Assembly (NCBI GenBank): GCA_038326655.1
Contig: JBBQKG010000005.1
Location: 1 to 64,000 of the forward strand
Length of the DNA stretch: 64,000 nt
Source of the DNA: JBBQKG01 sp038326655
GTDB taxonomy: Bacteria > Actinomycetota > Thermoleophilia > Solirubrobacterales > JBBDJG01
Direction of reading: 5' to 3'
Under the pieces are notes generated by a model. It did not search any database, was not told the origin of the DNA, and was given only the letters and a program-made list of their open reading frames with translations. The position numbers were made by a program, and so were the translations under genes. Shown one piece after another: positions 17,006-24,853 of the stretch (positions are counted from its first letter, which is position 1; each line of letters opens with the position of its first letter).

Positions 17006-17530
17006 CTACTTCCACTTGACGCTGCACCCGACCGGCTCGGTCTCCGCCGGGTCGGGGTCGTGGCCGGCGAGGACCGCGTCCAGCGCGCCGCGCAGCCATG
17101 CCGCGTTCTGCGAGGGATCGCGGTGGTCTGCATCGGGCGCGCCGCGGTAGCGGATCGCCCCACCGGCATCCACCACGAACAGGTCGGGAGTAGTCTTCGC
17201 ACCGTAGTCGCGCGCGACCGACTGGGTCTCGTCGCGCAGATATGGCAGCGGCCAGTCCTCCACGGCGACACGCTTCTGCATCGCATCGTAGGAGTCGCGC
17301 GGGTAGCGCTCGGAGTCGTTCGAGTTGATCGCGAGGAAGCGCACGCCACGGTCCGCGTAGTCGCGCGCCGCGTCGGCGATCCGGTCATGCCAGGCGAGCG
17401 CGTACGGGCAGTGGTTGCAGGTGAACACGACCACGGCGGGACCCGTGTTGCCGTCGGCCAACGCGCGCGTCGCGCCCTCCGTGTCCGGCAGGGCGAAGGA
17501 CGGCGCCTGGTCGCCGACCGAGACGCTCAC
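17006..17530 (-). CDS. thioredoxin-family redoxin with CNHCPY motif
   Basis: A 174-residue thioredoxin-fold protein close to the AhpC/TSA-Redoxin group. The active-site motif is VVVFTCNHCPYALAWHDR, and a later cis-Pro-like TTPDLFVVD sits where substrate binding is expected. There is no signal peptide, so it probably acts in the cytosol as a thiol reductase or peroxidase. The GTG start overlaps the stop of the upstream thioredoxin-like gene by 4 nt, implying coupled synthesis. It faces the oxoglutarate dehydrogenase gene with only 6 nt between stops. Confidence 0.85.
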   Translation of the reverse strand: MSVSVGDQAPSFALPDTEGATRALADGNTGPAVVVFTCNHCPYALAWHDRIADAARDYADRGVRFLAINSNDSERYPRDSYDAMQKRVAVEDWPLPYLRDETQSVARDYGAKTTPDLFVVDAGGAIRYRGAPDADHRDPSQNAAWLRGALDAVLAGHDPDPAETEPVGCSVKWK

Positions 17531-17865
17531 GTGCGCGCGCCCTCGATCGCGCGCCCGAGCGCCTCGCGCAGGTCGGAGGGGTCCGGCGTGGGCGACACCC
17601 GCCCGTCGCGCAGGTGGTAGACGCGGCACGTCAGGCCGGGCGGCTCCAACTCGTCCGGAGGCTGAACGTCGCGTCCGTCCACCCGGATCGTGGGCGACCC
17701 GATGAAGCCCTCCAGCTCGGCACGCGCGTAATCGTCGACTTCACGAACCACGACGTGCGCCGGATCGAGGCCGACCGCGGACATCGCGGCCTCCAGGTCC
17801 CCGAGCGCCTCCTCCCAGGAGGGGCAACCCTCCCACCACAGCAGCTCGATCAGCGGGGCGGGCAT
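17527..17865 (-). CDS. thioredoxin-like protein with a single active-site-region cysteine
   Basis: A 112-residue protein with a thioredoxin-like pattern: IELLWWEGCPSWEEAL, a beta strand HVVVREVDD and GSPTIRVDGRDV, where the Pro corresponds to the cis-proline loop. Only the first cysteine of a CxxC is present (GCPS), so it may bind a metal or form mixed disulfides rather than act as an oxidoreductase. A further Cys occurs in LTCRVYHL. The ATG is 6 nt after TACCCT. It is translationally coupled to the redoxin gene downstream. Confidence 0.7.
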   Translation of the reverse strand: MPAPLIELLWWEGCPSWEEALGDLEAAMSAVGLDPAHVVVREVDDYARAELEGFIGSPTIRVDGRDVQPPDELEPPGLTCRVYHLRDGRVSPTPDPSDLREALGRAIEGART

Positions 17866-17889
17866 CGCCCCAGGGTATACCCCCGCCGT

Positions 17890-18600
17890 CTAGGAGCCGA
17901 GCAGGTCGCCGAGACCGCCGCGCGACCGAGGCTGGGCGGCGTCGACGACGCCCTCGGAGGGCTGGATCAGCACCCAGCCGCTGCCTCCGAAAGCGAGCTG
18001 TACCGACTCGCCGGAGCCGCGCCCGATCAGCGTCTTCATGTTCATGTCGGTCTTCACCGAGGTCGTGACGCCGGCCGACCACGTGATCGCGGCCTGCGGG
18101 TCGGCGAAGGTCGGCACGTCCCCGACGTCGAGCAGGAGCGGCGGCCCGTCGGACAGCAGCGCGACCGAGCCGCTGCCGGAGAGCTCGAGGTTGAACAGTC
18201 CACCCGCGAGCATGCCCGAGACCCCCTCGACCTTCTTGATGTCCCAGTCGATGCCAGCGTCGAAGGCGAGCAAATTGTGGCTGTTGACCGTGATGCGGTC
18301 ATCCTCGAGCTTCAACAGGTGGATCTCCTGAGCATGGTCGGCCAGGAATACCTCGCCGGTGCCCGAGATCTTCATCAGGCGCGTGCCCTCGCCGGTGACG
18401 CTCTTCTTGATCAGCCTCGAGAGACCGCCGGCGCCCGCGTACTCGTGCTTGATCTCACCCTGGTAGGCGACCATCGAGCCCGACTTTGCCTGAATCGTGA
18501 TATCGGCCAGCTCGACCTTGAGCAGCTTCTGATTCTGCAGCGCGAACGCCTCGCCAGTCTCCGTCTCCCGGAATCCCTGCAACCCCTGCTCGACCGCCAT
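17890..18600 (-). CDS. AIM24 family protein
   Basis: A 236-residue beta-rich protein of the AIM24/TerB-related family. Typical features are VELADITIQAKSGSMVAYQG near the start, GTGEVFLADHAQEIHLLKL and a closing SGESVQLAFGGSGWVLIQPSEG. Homologues occur from bacteria to yeast mitochondria and their biochemical role is not settled. There is no signal peptide. A good ribosome site (GGAAAGAGG) precedes the ATG, so unlike many neighbours this gene has a leader. Confidence 0.85.
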   Translation of the reverse strand: MAVEQGLQGFRETETGEAFALQNQKLLKVELADITIQAKSGSMVAYQGEIKHEYAGAGGLSRLIKKSVTGEGTRLMKISGTGEVFLADHAQEIHLLKLEDDRITVNSHNLLAFDAGIDWDIKKVEGVSGMLAGGLFNLELSGSGSVALLSDGPPLLLDVGDVPTFADPQAAITWSAGVTTSVKTDMNMKTLIGRGSGESVQLAFGGSGWVLIQPSEGVVDAAQPRSRGGLGDLLGS

Positions 18601-18673
18601 GTCGCCTCTTTCCTTTTGCCCTTTGAACGCCGGCTATGGGTTCGCCGCAGCATTCCTGACGCCTGCTTGTCCG

Positions 18674-19120
18674 TTACGACCGAGTCTCGTCATGCCTGAG
18701 CGCGTCGACGGTGGCGCGCAGCCGCGCCGCCACCTCGGCCGCCTCGGTTTCGCTCTCGTACTTGTGGCGCGGCCAGAAGAAACCGCGCAGGCCGTCCTTG
18801 TGCCGGCGCGGTGAGACGTGCACGTGGAGGTGCGGCACGGACTGGCTCACCCGGTTGTTGATCGCCACGAACGAGCCCTCGGCGCCGAGCCCCTCCTCCA
18901 TCGCACGGGCCAGCAGGCGCGCGTTCGAGAAGAGCGCGGGCAGCAGCTCGTCGGGCAGGTCCGGGAGCGTCTCGACGTGGGTGCGCGGGATCAGCAGCAC
19001 GTGGCCCTGGAAAAGTGGCCGGTGGTCCAGGAACGCCAGCGTCTGCTCGTCCTCCAGCACCACCTGTGCTTCGACCTCGCCACCGGCGATGCGGCAGAAG
19101 AGGCAGTCCGGCGGGGTCAA
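18674..19120 (-). CDS. HIT-family hydrolase
   Basis: A 148-residue histidine-triad protein. The zinc-type CLFCRI motif lies at the N-terminus, GHVLLIPRTHVETL in the middle and the catalytic triad in VPHLHVHVSPRR. Such proteins hydrolyse nucleoside phosphoramidates, AMP-lysine or dinucleoside polyphosphates. The Trp-rich C-terminus (LRGFFWPRHKYES) is characteristic of an actinobacterial subgroup. A TTG start overlaps the stop of the upstream methyltransferase (TTGA), showing coupling. Confidence 0.85.
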   Translation of the reverse strand: MTPPDCLFCRIAGGEVEAQVVLEDEQTLAFLDHRPLFQGHVLLIPRTHVETLPDLPDELLPALFSNARLLARAMEEGLGAEGSFVAINNRVSQSVPHLHVHVSPRRHKDGLRGFFWPRHKYESETEAAEVAARLRATVDALRHDETRS

Positions 19121-19737
19121 CCGGCGAGCGCGCGCCCTTGCTTCAGGGGCCGGAAGATCGGCGGCGCCTTCGGCATCTCGCCGTCCTCCATCTCCACCGT
19201 GACGAACTGCGACCGGATGAATTCGGGCGTGGGCCGGTTGCAGTTGCAGCCATGGCCGACCGGACGCCAGAACGGCGCGATGCGGTCCTGCCACTTCGCG
19301 ACCTTTGGATCGTCGGCGCGCACGTGCTCGAGGAAGAGCAGCTGTCCGCCCGGCTTCAGGACGCGGTCGATCTCGGCCAGCGCGCGCTCCGGATCCCGGA
19401 CCGTACAGAGCACGAGCGTGCAGACCGCGGTGTCGAACGAGTCGTCGGGGAAGGGAAGCTGCTCTGCCGGCGCCCGGACAACCTGCGCCGAACGCCCGAA
19501 GGCTGCCGCCTTCTGCTCGAGCCTTCGCGCCATCGGCTCCTCGGGCTCGGTGAGCACGAGCTCGGTCACGCCCGCGCCATAGTGCTGGAGGTTCACGCCG
19601 GTGCCGGCGCCGATCTCGACCACGCGGCCCTGCGCGCCGGCCAGCAACTCGTGCCTGCGTTCCGCGAGCCCGGCTTTCTCGGTGCCGGCCATGAACCGGT
19701 CGTAACCGGCAGCGAAGACTCTGCCCCAGAGGCTCAT
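19117..19737 (-). CDS. class I SAM-dependent methyltransferase
   Basis: A 206-residue Rossmann-fold methyltransferase. Motif I is VVEIGAGTGVNLQHY, and the acidic ribose-binding position is in VLTEPEEPM. The post-I region FDTAVCTLVLCTVRDPERALAEIDRVLKPGGQLLFLEHVR is characteristic of the UbiE/Methyltransf_11 group. The C-terminus contains CNCNRPT, two cysteines of unknown role. The substrate is probably a small molecule or lipid but is not known. The ATG stands 7 nt after TAGAAT. The gene is divergent from an RTX gene and coupled to the HIT gene. Confidence 0.8.
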   Translation of the reverse strand: MSLWGRVFAAGYDRFMAGTEKAGLAERRHELLAGAQGRVVEIGAGTGVNLQHYGAGVTELVLTEPEEPMARRLEQKAAAFGRSAQVVRAPAEQLPFPDDSFDTAVCTLVLCTVRDPERALAEIDRVLKPGGQLLFLEHVRADDPKVAKWQDRIAPFWRPVGHGCNCNRPTPEFIRSQFVTVEMEDGEMPKAPPIFRPLKQGRALAG

Positions 19738-19744
19738 CGCCGCG

Positions 19745-19783
19745 ATTCTACCCGGCGCGCGCGACCGGGTGCGGCTCTATCTT
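19745..19783. promoter_or_regulatory. back-to-back leaderless promoters
   Basis: Two -10 boxes point away from each other: TAGAAT on the minus strand (19750-19745), 7 nt before the methyltransferase ATG, and TATCTT on the plus strand (19778-19783), 7 nt before the GTG at 19791. The identical spacing argues that both messages begin at the start codon. No clear -35 elements are seen. Confidence 0.55.
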
Positions 19784-19790
19784 GGCCTTC

Positions 19791-20822
19791 GTGCGCATCG
19801 CGCTGCTCGCACTCGTGCTGACTCCTTTCGTGCTCGCGAGCGGCGTCGCACCTGCACGTCCCGACCCGTCCGCCTGCAAGAACGAGATCCGCGGCACGCC
19901 CGCTCCCGAGACGCTCGATGGCACGGCCTCTAACGACCGCATGCTCGGCTTCGCGGGCGACGACCGGCTCACCGGGGAGGCGGGGAATGACTGCCTGAAC
20001 GGCGGCTTCGACTCCGATCAGCTCAGCGGCAGCGCGGGCGACGACCGGCTCGAGGGGTCCAACGGCGACGACCTGCTCGCCGGCGATGCCGGCGCCGACG
20101 ATCTGATGGGCCAGCAGGACGCCGACCGGCTCGACGGCGGCGGCGGGGCCGACCGCCTCTGGGGCGGCGGCGGGCCCGACGTGATGCGCGGCAGCGCCGG
20201 CGCCGACCTCCTGCGCGGACAGGGCGGCAACGACCACCTCTCCGGCGGCGCGGGTCCCGACGTGGCGATCGGCGGTGTCGGCAGCGACACCTTCGCGGAG
20301 GTTGCCGCCGGGTATTCGCCCGCCGACCCGCTCGACACCGGGCGCAACCGGATCGACGCCGGATCCGGGCGTGACCGGGTGAACGTCGCGAACGGCCGGG
20401 TCGACCGGGTCGACTGTGGTGGGGGCGTCGACTCCGTCACCGCCGACAGGGGCGACCGCCTCCGCAACTGCGAGCACCGCCGCCTGCTGATCTCGCCGTT
20501 CCCGGCGGCGCAGCCGGCCAAAGGCGGGCGCACTCGCACGTTCGTGGTGGTGTTCCGGTCACTCCAGGCGGTGGGACCGAAGATGAGCTGGTTCGACGTC
20601 GACGTCAACGGCCCGCGGGGCTGTGGCTCGCTTGCCGGGAGCTCTGCCGGCGTCGCCTACCACCGCGACCGTGCGGTTCGCTTCCGGCTGCGTCCCTTCA
20701 GCGCAAAGGGCAAGCAATCCAAACGCTGGTGCCGCGGGCGCTACGCGGGCAAGGTGAGCTTCGTTCCCCGAACCGGGCCGATCGTCGAGCTTGGGCGATT
20801 CTCCTTCCGCGTGCAGGGGTAG
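19791..20822 (+). CDS. secreted RTX-type calcium-binding repeat protein
   Basis: A 343-residue exported protein. The signal peptide is RIALLALVLTPFVLASGVA. About 15 GGxGxDxx repeats follow (residues 30-190), with a Cys-containing element DCGGGVDSVTADRGDRLRNCE. A C-terminal non-repeat beta domain of about 110 residues (TFVVVFRSLQAVGPKMSW to the end) is not present in the RTX protein at 3116. The GTG at 19791 is preferred over the TTG at 19782 because of the -10 spacing and a better signal-peptide n-region. It is probably a Ca2+-stabilised surface or matrix protein. Confidence 0.82.
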   Translation: MRIALLALVLTPFVLASGVAPARPDPSACKNEIRGTPAPETLDGTASNDRMLGFAGDDRLTGEAGNDCLNGGFDSDQLSGSAGDDRLEGSNGDDLLAGDAGADDLMGQQDADRLDGGGGADRLWGGGGPDVMRGSAGADLLRGQGGNDHLSGGAGPDVAIGGVGSDTFAEVAAGYSPADPLDTGRNRIDAGSGRDRVNVANGRVDRVDCGGGVDSVTADRGDRLRNCEHRRLLISPFPAAQPAKGGRTRTFVVVFRSLQAVGPKMSWFDVDVNGPRGCGSLAGSSAGVAYHRDRAVRFRLRPFSAKGKQSKRWCRGRYAGKVSFVPRTGPIVELGRFSFRVQG

Positions 20823-20836
20823 ATCCCAGATGCCCG

Positions 20837-21487
20837 ATGGCAGACGCCCAAGGACAGCTGGCGCTCGACGGCACAGGCAAAAACGACGGCAGCGACGCGC
20901 CGCCGGACCTCGATGAGCTGAGGCGCAAGGCTGCGGGCTGCAGGGCCTGCGACCTCTGGAAGACCGGCACGCAGACGGTGTTCGGCGAGGGCGCCCCCGA
21001 TGCCGAGGTGATGTTCGTGGGCGAGCAGCCGGGAGACCGAGAGGACATCGAGGGCCGCCCGTTCGTGGGGCCGGCAGGCCGCCTGCTCGACGAGGCGCTG
21101 GAGCGGGCCGGCATCGATCGCGATCGCGTCTACGTCACGAACGTCGTGAAGCACTTCAAGTGGCGCCCGCGTGGCAAGCGCCGGATTCACCAGAAGCCGA
21201 ACCTGGAGGAGATCCAGGCATGCATCCCATGGCTCGAAGGCGAGCTTGCGGCGGTGCGCCCGCGCGTGCTCGTCTGCCTCGGCGCGACCGCGGCGCAGGC
21301 GCTGCTCGGCCGCCAGTTCAGGGTCAGCAGGCAACGCGGCGAGTTCGTCGACTCTCCGCTCGCCGAGCGCGTCACGGCGACCGTCCACCCCTCCTCGGTC
21401 CTGCGCACCGACCGCGACCAGCGCGAGGCCGCGATGGACGAGCTCGTGAAGGACCTGAGCGCGGTGGCCCGCGAGCTCAGCCGCTGA
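20837..21487 (+). CDS. udgX: UdgX-type uracil-DNA glycosylase
   Basis: A 216-residue family-4-like uracil-DNA glycosylase. CRACDLW near the N-terminus supplies cysteines of the 4Fe-4S cluster. The active-site loop is GEQPGDRED, followed by GRPFVGPAG and the late VHPSSVLR. The insertion KRRIHQKP, with His118, is the signature of UdgX, a subgroup shown in Mycobacterium to become covalently joined to the abasic site through that histidine. It overlaps the convergent epimerase gene by 11 nt and follows the RTX gene by 14 nt. Confidence 0.88.
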   Translation: MADAQGQLALDGTGKNDGSDAPPDLDELRRKAAGCRACDLWKTGTQTVFGEGAPDAEVMFVGEQPGDREDIEGRPFVGPAGRLLDEALERAGIDRDRVYVTNVVKHFKWRPRGKRRIHQKPNLEEIQACIPWLEGELAAVRPRVLVCLGATAAQALLGRQFRVSRQRGEFVDSPLAERVTATVHPSSVLRTDRDQREAAMDELVKDLSAVARELSR

Positions 21488-22367
21488 GCAGGTCGCGCAG
21501 CGCCTGCTCGACGTCGGGGTGCCGGAACCGGTAGCCGGTCTCGTCCAGTCGCTGAGGCACGACGCGCGCGCTGGAAAGCACCTCCTGCGCAAACTCACCA
21601 AGCACCAACCGGGCCGCGAGGCCCGGCACGGCGACCACGGTGGGGCGCCGGATCGTGCGGCCGAGCGCCTTCGTGAACTCCGCGTTGGTCACCGGCTTGG
21701 GCGCGACCGTGTTGGCCACACCGGCGATGTCGTCGCTGGCGAGGGCATGCTGGATCACGCCGAGCACGTCTTCGATCGACACCCAGCTCATCCACTGGCG
21801 GCCGGTGCCGACCTTTCCGCCAACGCCGAGCCGGAACGCCAGGAGCATCGTGCGGAGCGCCCCGCCCGCCGGGCTCAGCACGATTCCGAACCGAAGGCGC
21901 ACGACTCGGATCCCCGCCTCCTCCGCCGGCTGCGAAGCGGCCTCCCACTGCTTCACGACCTCGGCCAGGAACCCCTTTCCCGGCGGGCTCGCCTCGGTCA
22001 GCCGCTCGTCGCCGCGGTCGCCGTAGTACCCGATCGCGGAGGCGCATACGAGCACGCGCGGCGGCTGGTCGAGCGCCGCCAGCGCGGTGGCAAGCGTGCG
22101 GGTGCCGTCCACCCGGCTACGCAGGATCCGTTCCTTCTTGTCGGCGGTCCAGCGCCCCGCGACGCTCTCGCCCGCGAGGTGGACAACCGCGTCGACCTGC
22201 TCGAGCGCACCGGGCTCGATGTCGCCGGCAGCCGGATCCCAGCGGAACTCGGCGCCGTGCGCGGGCACGCGACGGGTCAGGCGCCGGACCGACTGGCCGT
22301 CGCGCTCGAGCTGGGCCACGAGTGCCGAGCCGATCAGCCCGCTTGCTCCTGTCACCAATACGTTCAT
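21477..22367 (-). CDS. TIGR01777-family NAD(P)-dependent epimerase
   Basis: A 296-residue extended SDR. NAD motif TGASGLIGSAL, the WDP element (FRWDPAAGDI), HLAGESVAGRWT and the family motif SAIGYYGDRG, with a C-terminal DUF1731-type helix bundle (PKPVTNAEFTKALGR). Such proteins are widespread and often called cell-division inhibitor SulA-like, a label without biochemical support. The substrate is unknown. The ATG is 7 nt after CATAAC. It is divergent from the pyridoxamine-oxidase-like gene. Confidence 0.85.
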   Translation of the reverse strand: MNVLVTGASGLIGSALVAQLERDGQSVRRLTRRVPAHGAEFRWDPAAGDIEPGALEQVDAVVHLAGESVAGRWTADKKERILRSRVDGTRTLATALAALDQPPRVLVCASAIGYYGDRGDERLTEASPPGKGFLAEVVKQWEAASQPAEEAGIRVVRLRFGIVLSPAGGALRTMLLAFRLGVGGKVGTGRQWMSWVSIEDVLGVIQHALASDDIAGVANTVAPKPVTNAEFTKALGRTIRRPTVVAVPGLAARLVLGEFAQEVLSSARVVPQRLDETGYRFRHPDVEQALRDLLSG

Positions 22368-22421
22368 CGCAGGCGTTATGCCCGGAACGCGATCCCGGAT
22401 GTCCCCGATAGGCTCCGCGCG

Positions 22422-23360
22422 ATGGTCGACTGGCCCGACGACATCGACGAGATCCTTGCCGGCGACCTCACCACGGCGCTCGCCTATTGCACGCCGGCGG
22501 GAGGCGCCGTCGTGACCGCGGTCGCACCGATCGGCCTGCGCGATCGCACGGCCGGCACGGTGGGCTTCACGACTTCGCTGGGCTTCGGGAAGAAGCTCGC
22601 AAGGATTCAGCAGAACCCGCGCGTGGCGCTCGCCTACCACGCACGCGAGCACGGCTTCGCGAGCGGCCCCGAGTTCGTCCTCGTGCAGGGGCGGGCAACC
22701 GCCATGCTCGAGCCCGACCGCGCGCTGCTCGAGGAGGTGATCGGCCCCAAGGCGGAGCGCTTCATGGGCAAGGCCAAGCGGGGCAGGATCTTCTGGGACC
22801 GGTGGCTGCAGGAGTACTACGCCGACCGTGTGCCCGTCACGGTGCAGGTCGAGCGCATCGTCGCCTGGCCCGATCAGCAAGCCGCCGGGGAGCCACGGGT
22901 GTTCGGCGCGCCACTGCCCGGCGGCCCTCCGCCACCGCAGGCCGAGCCGCGCAACGGCACCGGACCGCGGGTCGACGCGACCCGGACCGCGCGGCGGATC
23001 GGCGCGCTGCCCAACCAGCTGCTGGCATGGGTCGGCGCGGACGCGTCTCCCGAAGTGCGGCCGGTGCGCGTGGACGGCGGCGACTCGGCGGGTGTCAGTC
23101 TGAGCTCGGCCAGGGCGCTGCCGCCAGCAGGCCGGCGCGCCGGCCTGCTGGCCCACCGCTACAACGCGCAGCTGATCGGACTCGAGGCGCGCGGCTGCAC
23201 CGGATGGCTGACGGTGGGCGACGATCCGCAGCACGCGCGCTACTCGCCCCACACCGAGTTCGGCTTCCGCGCACCCGCGAACAAGACGCTGCTGCTGCTC
23301 GCGAACGGGCTGCTCGCAAAGCGGGGACTGCGCAAGGCGCGGCGGGAGGCCGCCGCTTAG
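22422..23360 (+). CDS. pyridoxamine 5'-phosphate oxidase-like flavin-binding protein
   Basis: A 312-residue protein. The first 150 residues form a split-barrel FMN/F420-binding domain: IDEILAGDLTTALAYCTPAGG, LGFGKKLARIQQNPRVALAYH, and ERIVAWP. The remaining half, rich in Arg and Ala (ARALPPAGRRAGLLAHRYNAQ), is a second related barrel repeat ending in TEFGFRAPANKTLLLLANG. The family reduces or oxidises small substrates using FMN, F420 or heme, so the activity is open. ATG 7 nt after TAGGCT, so probably leaderless. Confidence 0.75.
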   Translation: MVDWPDDIDEILAGDLTTALAYCTPAGGAVVTAVAPIGLRDRTAGTVGFTTSLGFGKKLARIQQNPRVALAYHAREHGFASGPEFVLVQGRATAMLEPDRALLEEVIGPKAERFMGKAKRGRIFWDRWLQEYYADRVPVTVQVERIVAWPDQQAAGEPRVFGAPLPGGPPPPQAEPRNGTGPRVDATRTARRIGALPNQLLAWVGADASPEVRPVRVDGGDSAGVSLSSARALPPAGRRAGLLAHRYNAQLIGLEARGCTGWLTVGDDPQHARYSPHTEFGFRAPANKTLLLLANGLLAKRGLRKARREAAA

Positions 23361-23390
23361 CCCCGGGCCGCCGGGGGTATCCGACACGAC

Positions 23391-23888
23391 GTGTCACACA
23401 CGATCGAGCAATCGGCCGCGGCCGCATCGCCCGACGGCGTGCCTCAGGATCCTCTCCCGCGCGACTACGGGGCCCTCAACGCTGTCTACGCGGTGCTGCT
23501 CGCAGGCGTGCTGGCGGCCGGTGGCCGGCGGGAGGAGGAGCGGATCTCGAACGCGGAACTGGTGCCGCTGGGGGTCGCCACGTTCGCGCTGTCGAAGGTG
23601 ATCGCGCGAGAGCGGATCGGCGCCTGGGTGCGCGAGCCGTTCGTGGACGATCCGGTGCATCCGCACCGGCCGCGAGGACGTCGCGTCCGTCGAGCGGTGG
23701 GCGAGCTCGTGATGTGCACGCGTTGCGTGGGGGCGTGGAGCGCGCTGGGCCTCGTGGGACTGCGCGTCACCTCGCCACGCGCCGGCCGGACGGTCACGGC
23801 GGTGCTCGCGACCTCCGCCGCCAACGACTTCCTGCAAGCTGGGTTCAACGCGATCTGCAGCGTCGCGAACCGCGCCGAGCAGCGCTAG
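23391..23888 (+). CDS. DUF1360 membrane protein
   Basis: A 165-residue protein matching the DUF1360 pattern: DYGALNAVYAVLLAGVLAAG helix, FALSKVIARERIGAWVREPFV, then ELVMCTRCVGAWSALGLVGLR with a CTRC pair, and a last helix. The family occurs in actinobacteria and in Bacillus (YwdD-type) and has no known activity. GTG start, placed 7 nt after TATCCG. Its stop overlaps the convergent lipoprotein gene by 4 nt. Confidence 0.78.
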   Translation: MSHTIEQSAAAASPDGVPQDPLPRDYGALNAVYAVLLAGVLAAGGRREEERISNAELVPLGVATFALSKVIARERIGAWVREPFVDDPVHPHRPRGRRVRRAVGELVMCTRCVGAWSALGLVGLRVTSPRAGRTVTAVLATSAANDFLQAGFNAICSVANRAEQR

Positions 23889-24337
23889 CGCGCACCGGGC
23901 TTGAGTCCACCCTTGCCGACGTACTTCTGCAGCAGTCCGGGCGGGTACGCGATCAGCCACTTCCCGTCGGTTTTCTCGAGCAGCGCACCACTCTCGTACG
24001 GTGGGCGCGTAGCGCGGATCGTGGCGGTCGCGCGATCGCCCTTCACCTCCACCCCGATGCGCGGTGCGTGGAGCTTCCGGCTCGTGCTCGACAGCTCCCT
24101 GATCGTGCTCGGACAGCTCGGCGAGCCGGTGCGAAGTGATTCGGAGCGCAGGCCGGCCTTGCCCGTGGGGGTGAGCAGCGCGCACGCCGCCTCGCCGTCA
24201 CCGCGGTAGAACGCGGCCACGTAGGTGGCGAGCTGCTTGCGCGCCGCGACGTCGTCGGGCACGGTCGGCCCCGAGTCGCCGCCGCCACAGCCGGCCAGCA
24301 CGAGCGCCAGCGCGGCTACTTGCGACAGTCTCCGCAT
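23885..24337 (-). CDS. putative lipoprotein, NTF2-like
   Basis: A 150-residue lipoprotein. The signal peptide ends in ALVLAGC, so Cys18 is the lipid-anchored residue. The mature part (KQLATYVAAFYRGDGEAACALLTPTGK, then ATATIRATRPPYESGALLEKTDGKWLIAY) looks like an NTF2-like sensor domain of actinobacterial lipoproteins. It overlaps the 3' end of the zur-like gene by 22 nt and is probably transcribed with it, which hints at a link to metal stress. Function unknown. Confidence 0.7.
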   Translation of the reverse strand: MRRLSQVAALALVLAGCGGGDSGPTVPDDVAARKQLATYVAAFYRGDGEAACALLTPTGKAGLRSESLRTGSPSCPSTIRELSSTSRKLHAPRIGVEVKGDRATATIRATRPPYESGALLEKTDGKWLIAYPPGLLQKYVGKGGLKPGAR

Positions 24338-24789
24338 GCCCCGCGGAGCACGACCTCGTGCTCTCCCACCTCGTACTCGAGACGACCTGCAAGCCGGTCG
24401 ATCGCAAGCTCGAGCGCCGCGTCCTCGAACGCGCTGACCTTGCCGCACCGGTCGCAGACGATGTGATGGTGATGCTCGCCTCCGGGCAGCGAGGGCTCGT
24501 ACCCGCCGGCGTCCGCCAGCTCCACGCGCCGGAGCAAGCCCATCCGCGTCAGCAACTCGAGCGCACGGTAGATGCTCGCGATCCCGACATCGCGCCCGTC
24601 TGCGCGCAGCGAGTCGAAGATCTGCTGGGCCGTCAGGCAGCAGTCCTGACGGGCGATCAGCTCCAGCACCGCAGATCGGGCGCCGCCGCTCCGGTTGCCG
24701 GCGCGCTTCAGCTCGGCGCGCGCGTGCTCGGCCCACTGGGCCCTCGCCGCCTTTGCATGCGGCTTCGCCTTCGCCTTCGAATTCGGCAT
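24316..24789 (-). CDS. zur: Fur-family metalloregulator, probably Zur
   Basis: A 157-residue Fur-family repressor. The N-terminal winged helix contains AVLELIARQDCCLTAQQIFD, VGIASIYRALELLTRMGLLRRVEL and YEPSLPGGEHHHHIVCDRCGKVSAFED. The dimer domain has EVVLRGACGDC. The two CxxC pairs (CDRC and CGDC) would form the structural zinc site. Divergence from a zinc/manganese-type ABC operon makes Zur more likely than Fur. The first 15 residues are Lys/Ala-rich. The ATG is 7 nt from TACTAT, whose promoter overlaps the proposed operator, so it is probably autoregulated. Confidence 0.85.
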   Translation of the reverse strand: MPNSKAKAKPHAKAARAQWAEHARAELKRAGNRSGGARSAVLELIARQDCCLTAQQIFDSLRADGRDVGIASIYRALELLTRMGLLRRVELADAGGYEPSLPGGEHHHHIVCDRCGKVSAFEDAALELAIDRLAGRLEYEVGEHEVVLRGACGDCRK

Positions 24790-24796
24790 TGCTCGG

Positions 24797-24839
24797 ATAG
24801 TATTGGAAATCCATGAGAATGAGAATGGTTCCCATTATC
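24797..24839. promoter_or_regulatory. Zur-type operator and divergent promoters
   Basis: On the minus strand, TTCTCA (24825-24820) and TACTAT (24802-24797) are 17 nt apart and 7 nt from the zur ATG. An imperfect palindrome GAGAATGG-TTC-CCATTATC (24821-24839) covers that -35 and a plus-strand -10-like CATTAT (24833-24838), and a GAGAAT direct repeat precedes it. The A/T-rich AAT...ATT arms resemble actinobacterial Fur/Zur boxes. Control of both directions by Zur is inferred. Confidence 0.6.
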
Positions 24840-24853
24840 TGCCACGGCGTCTG

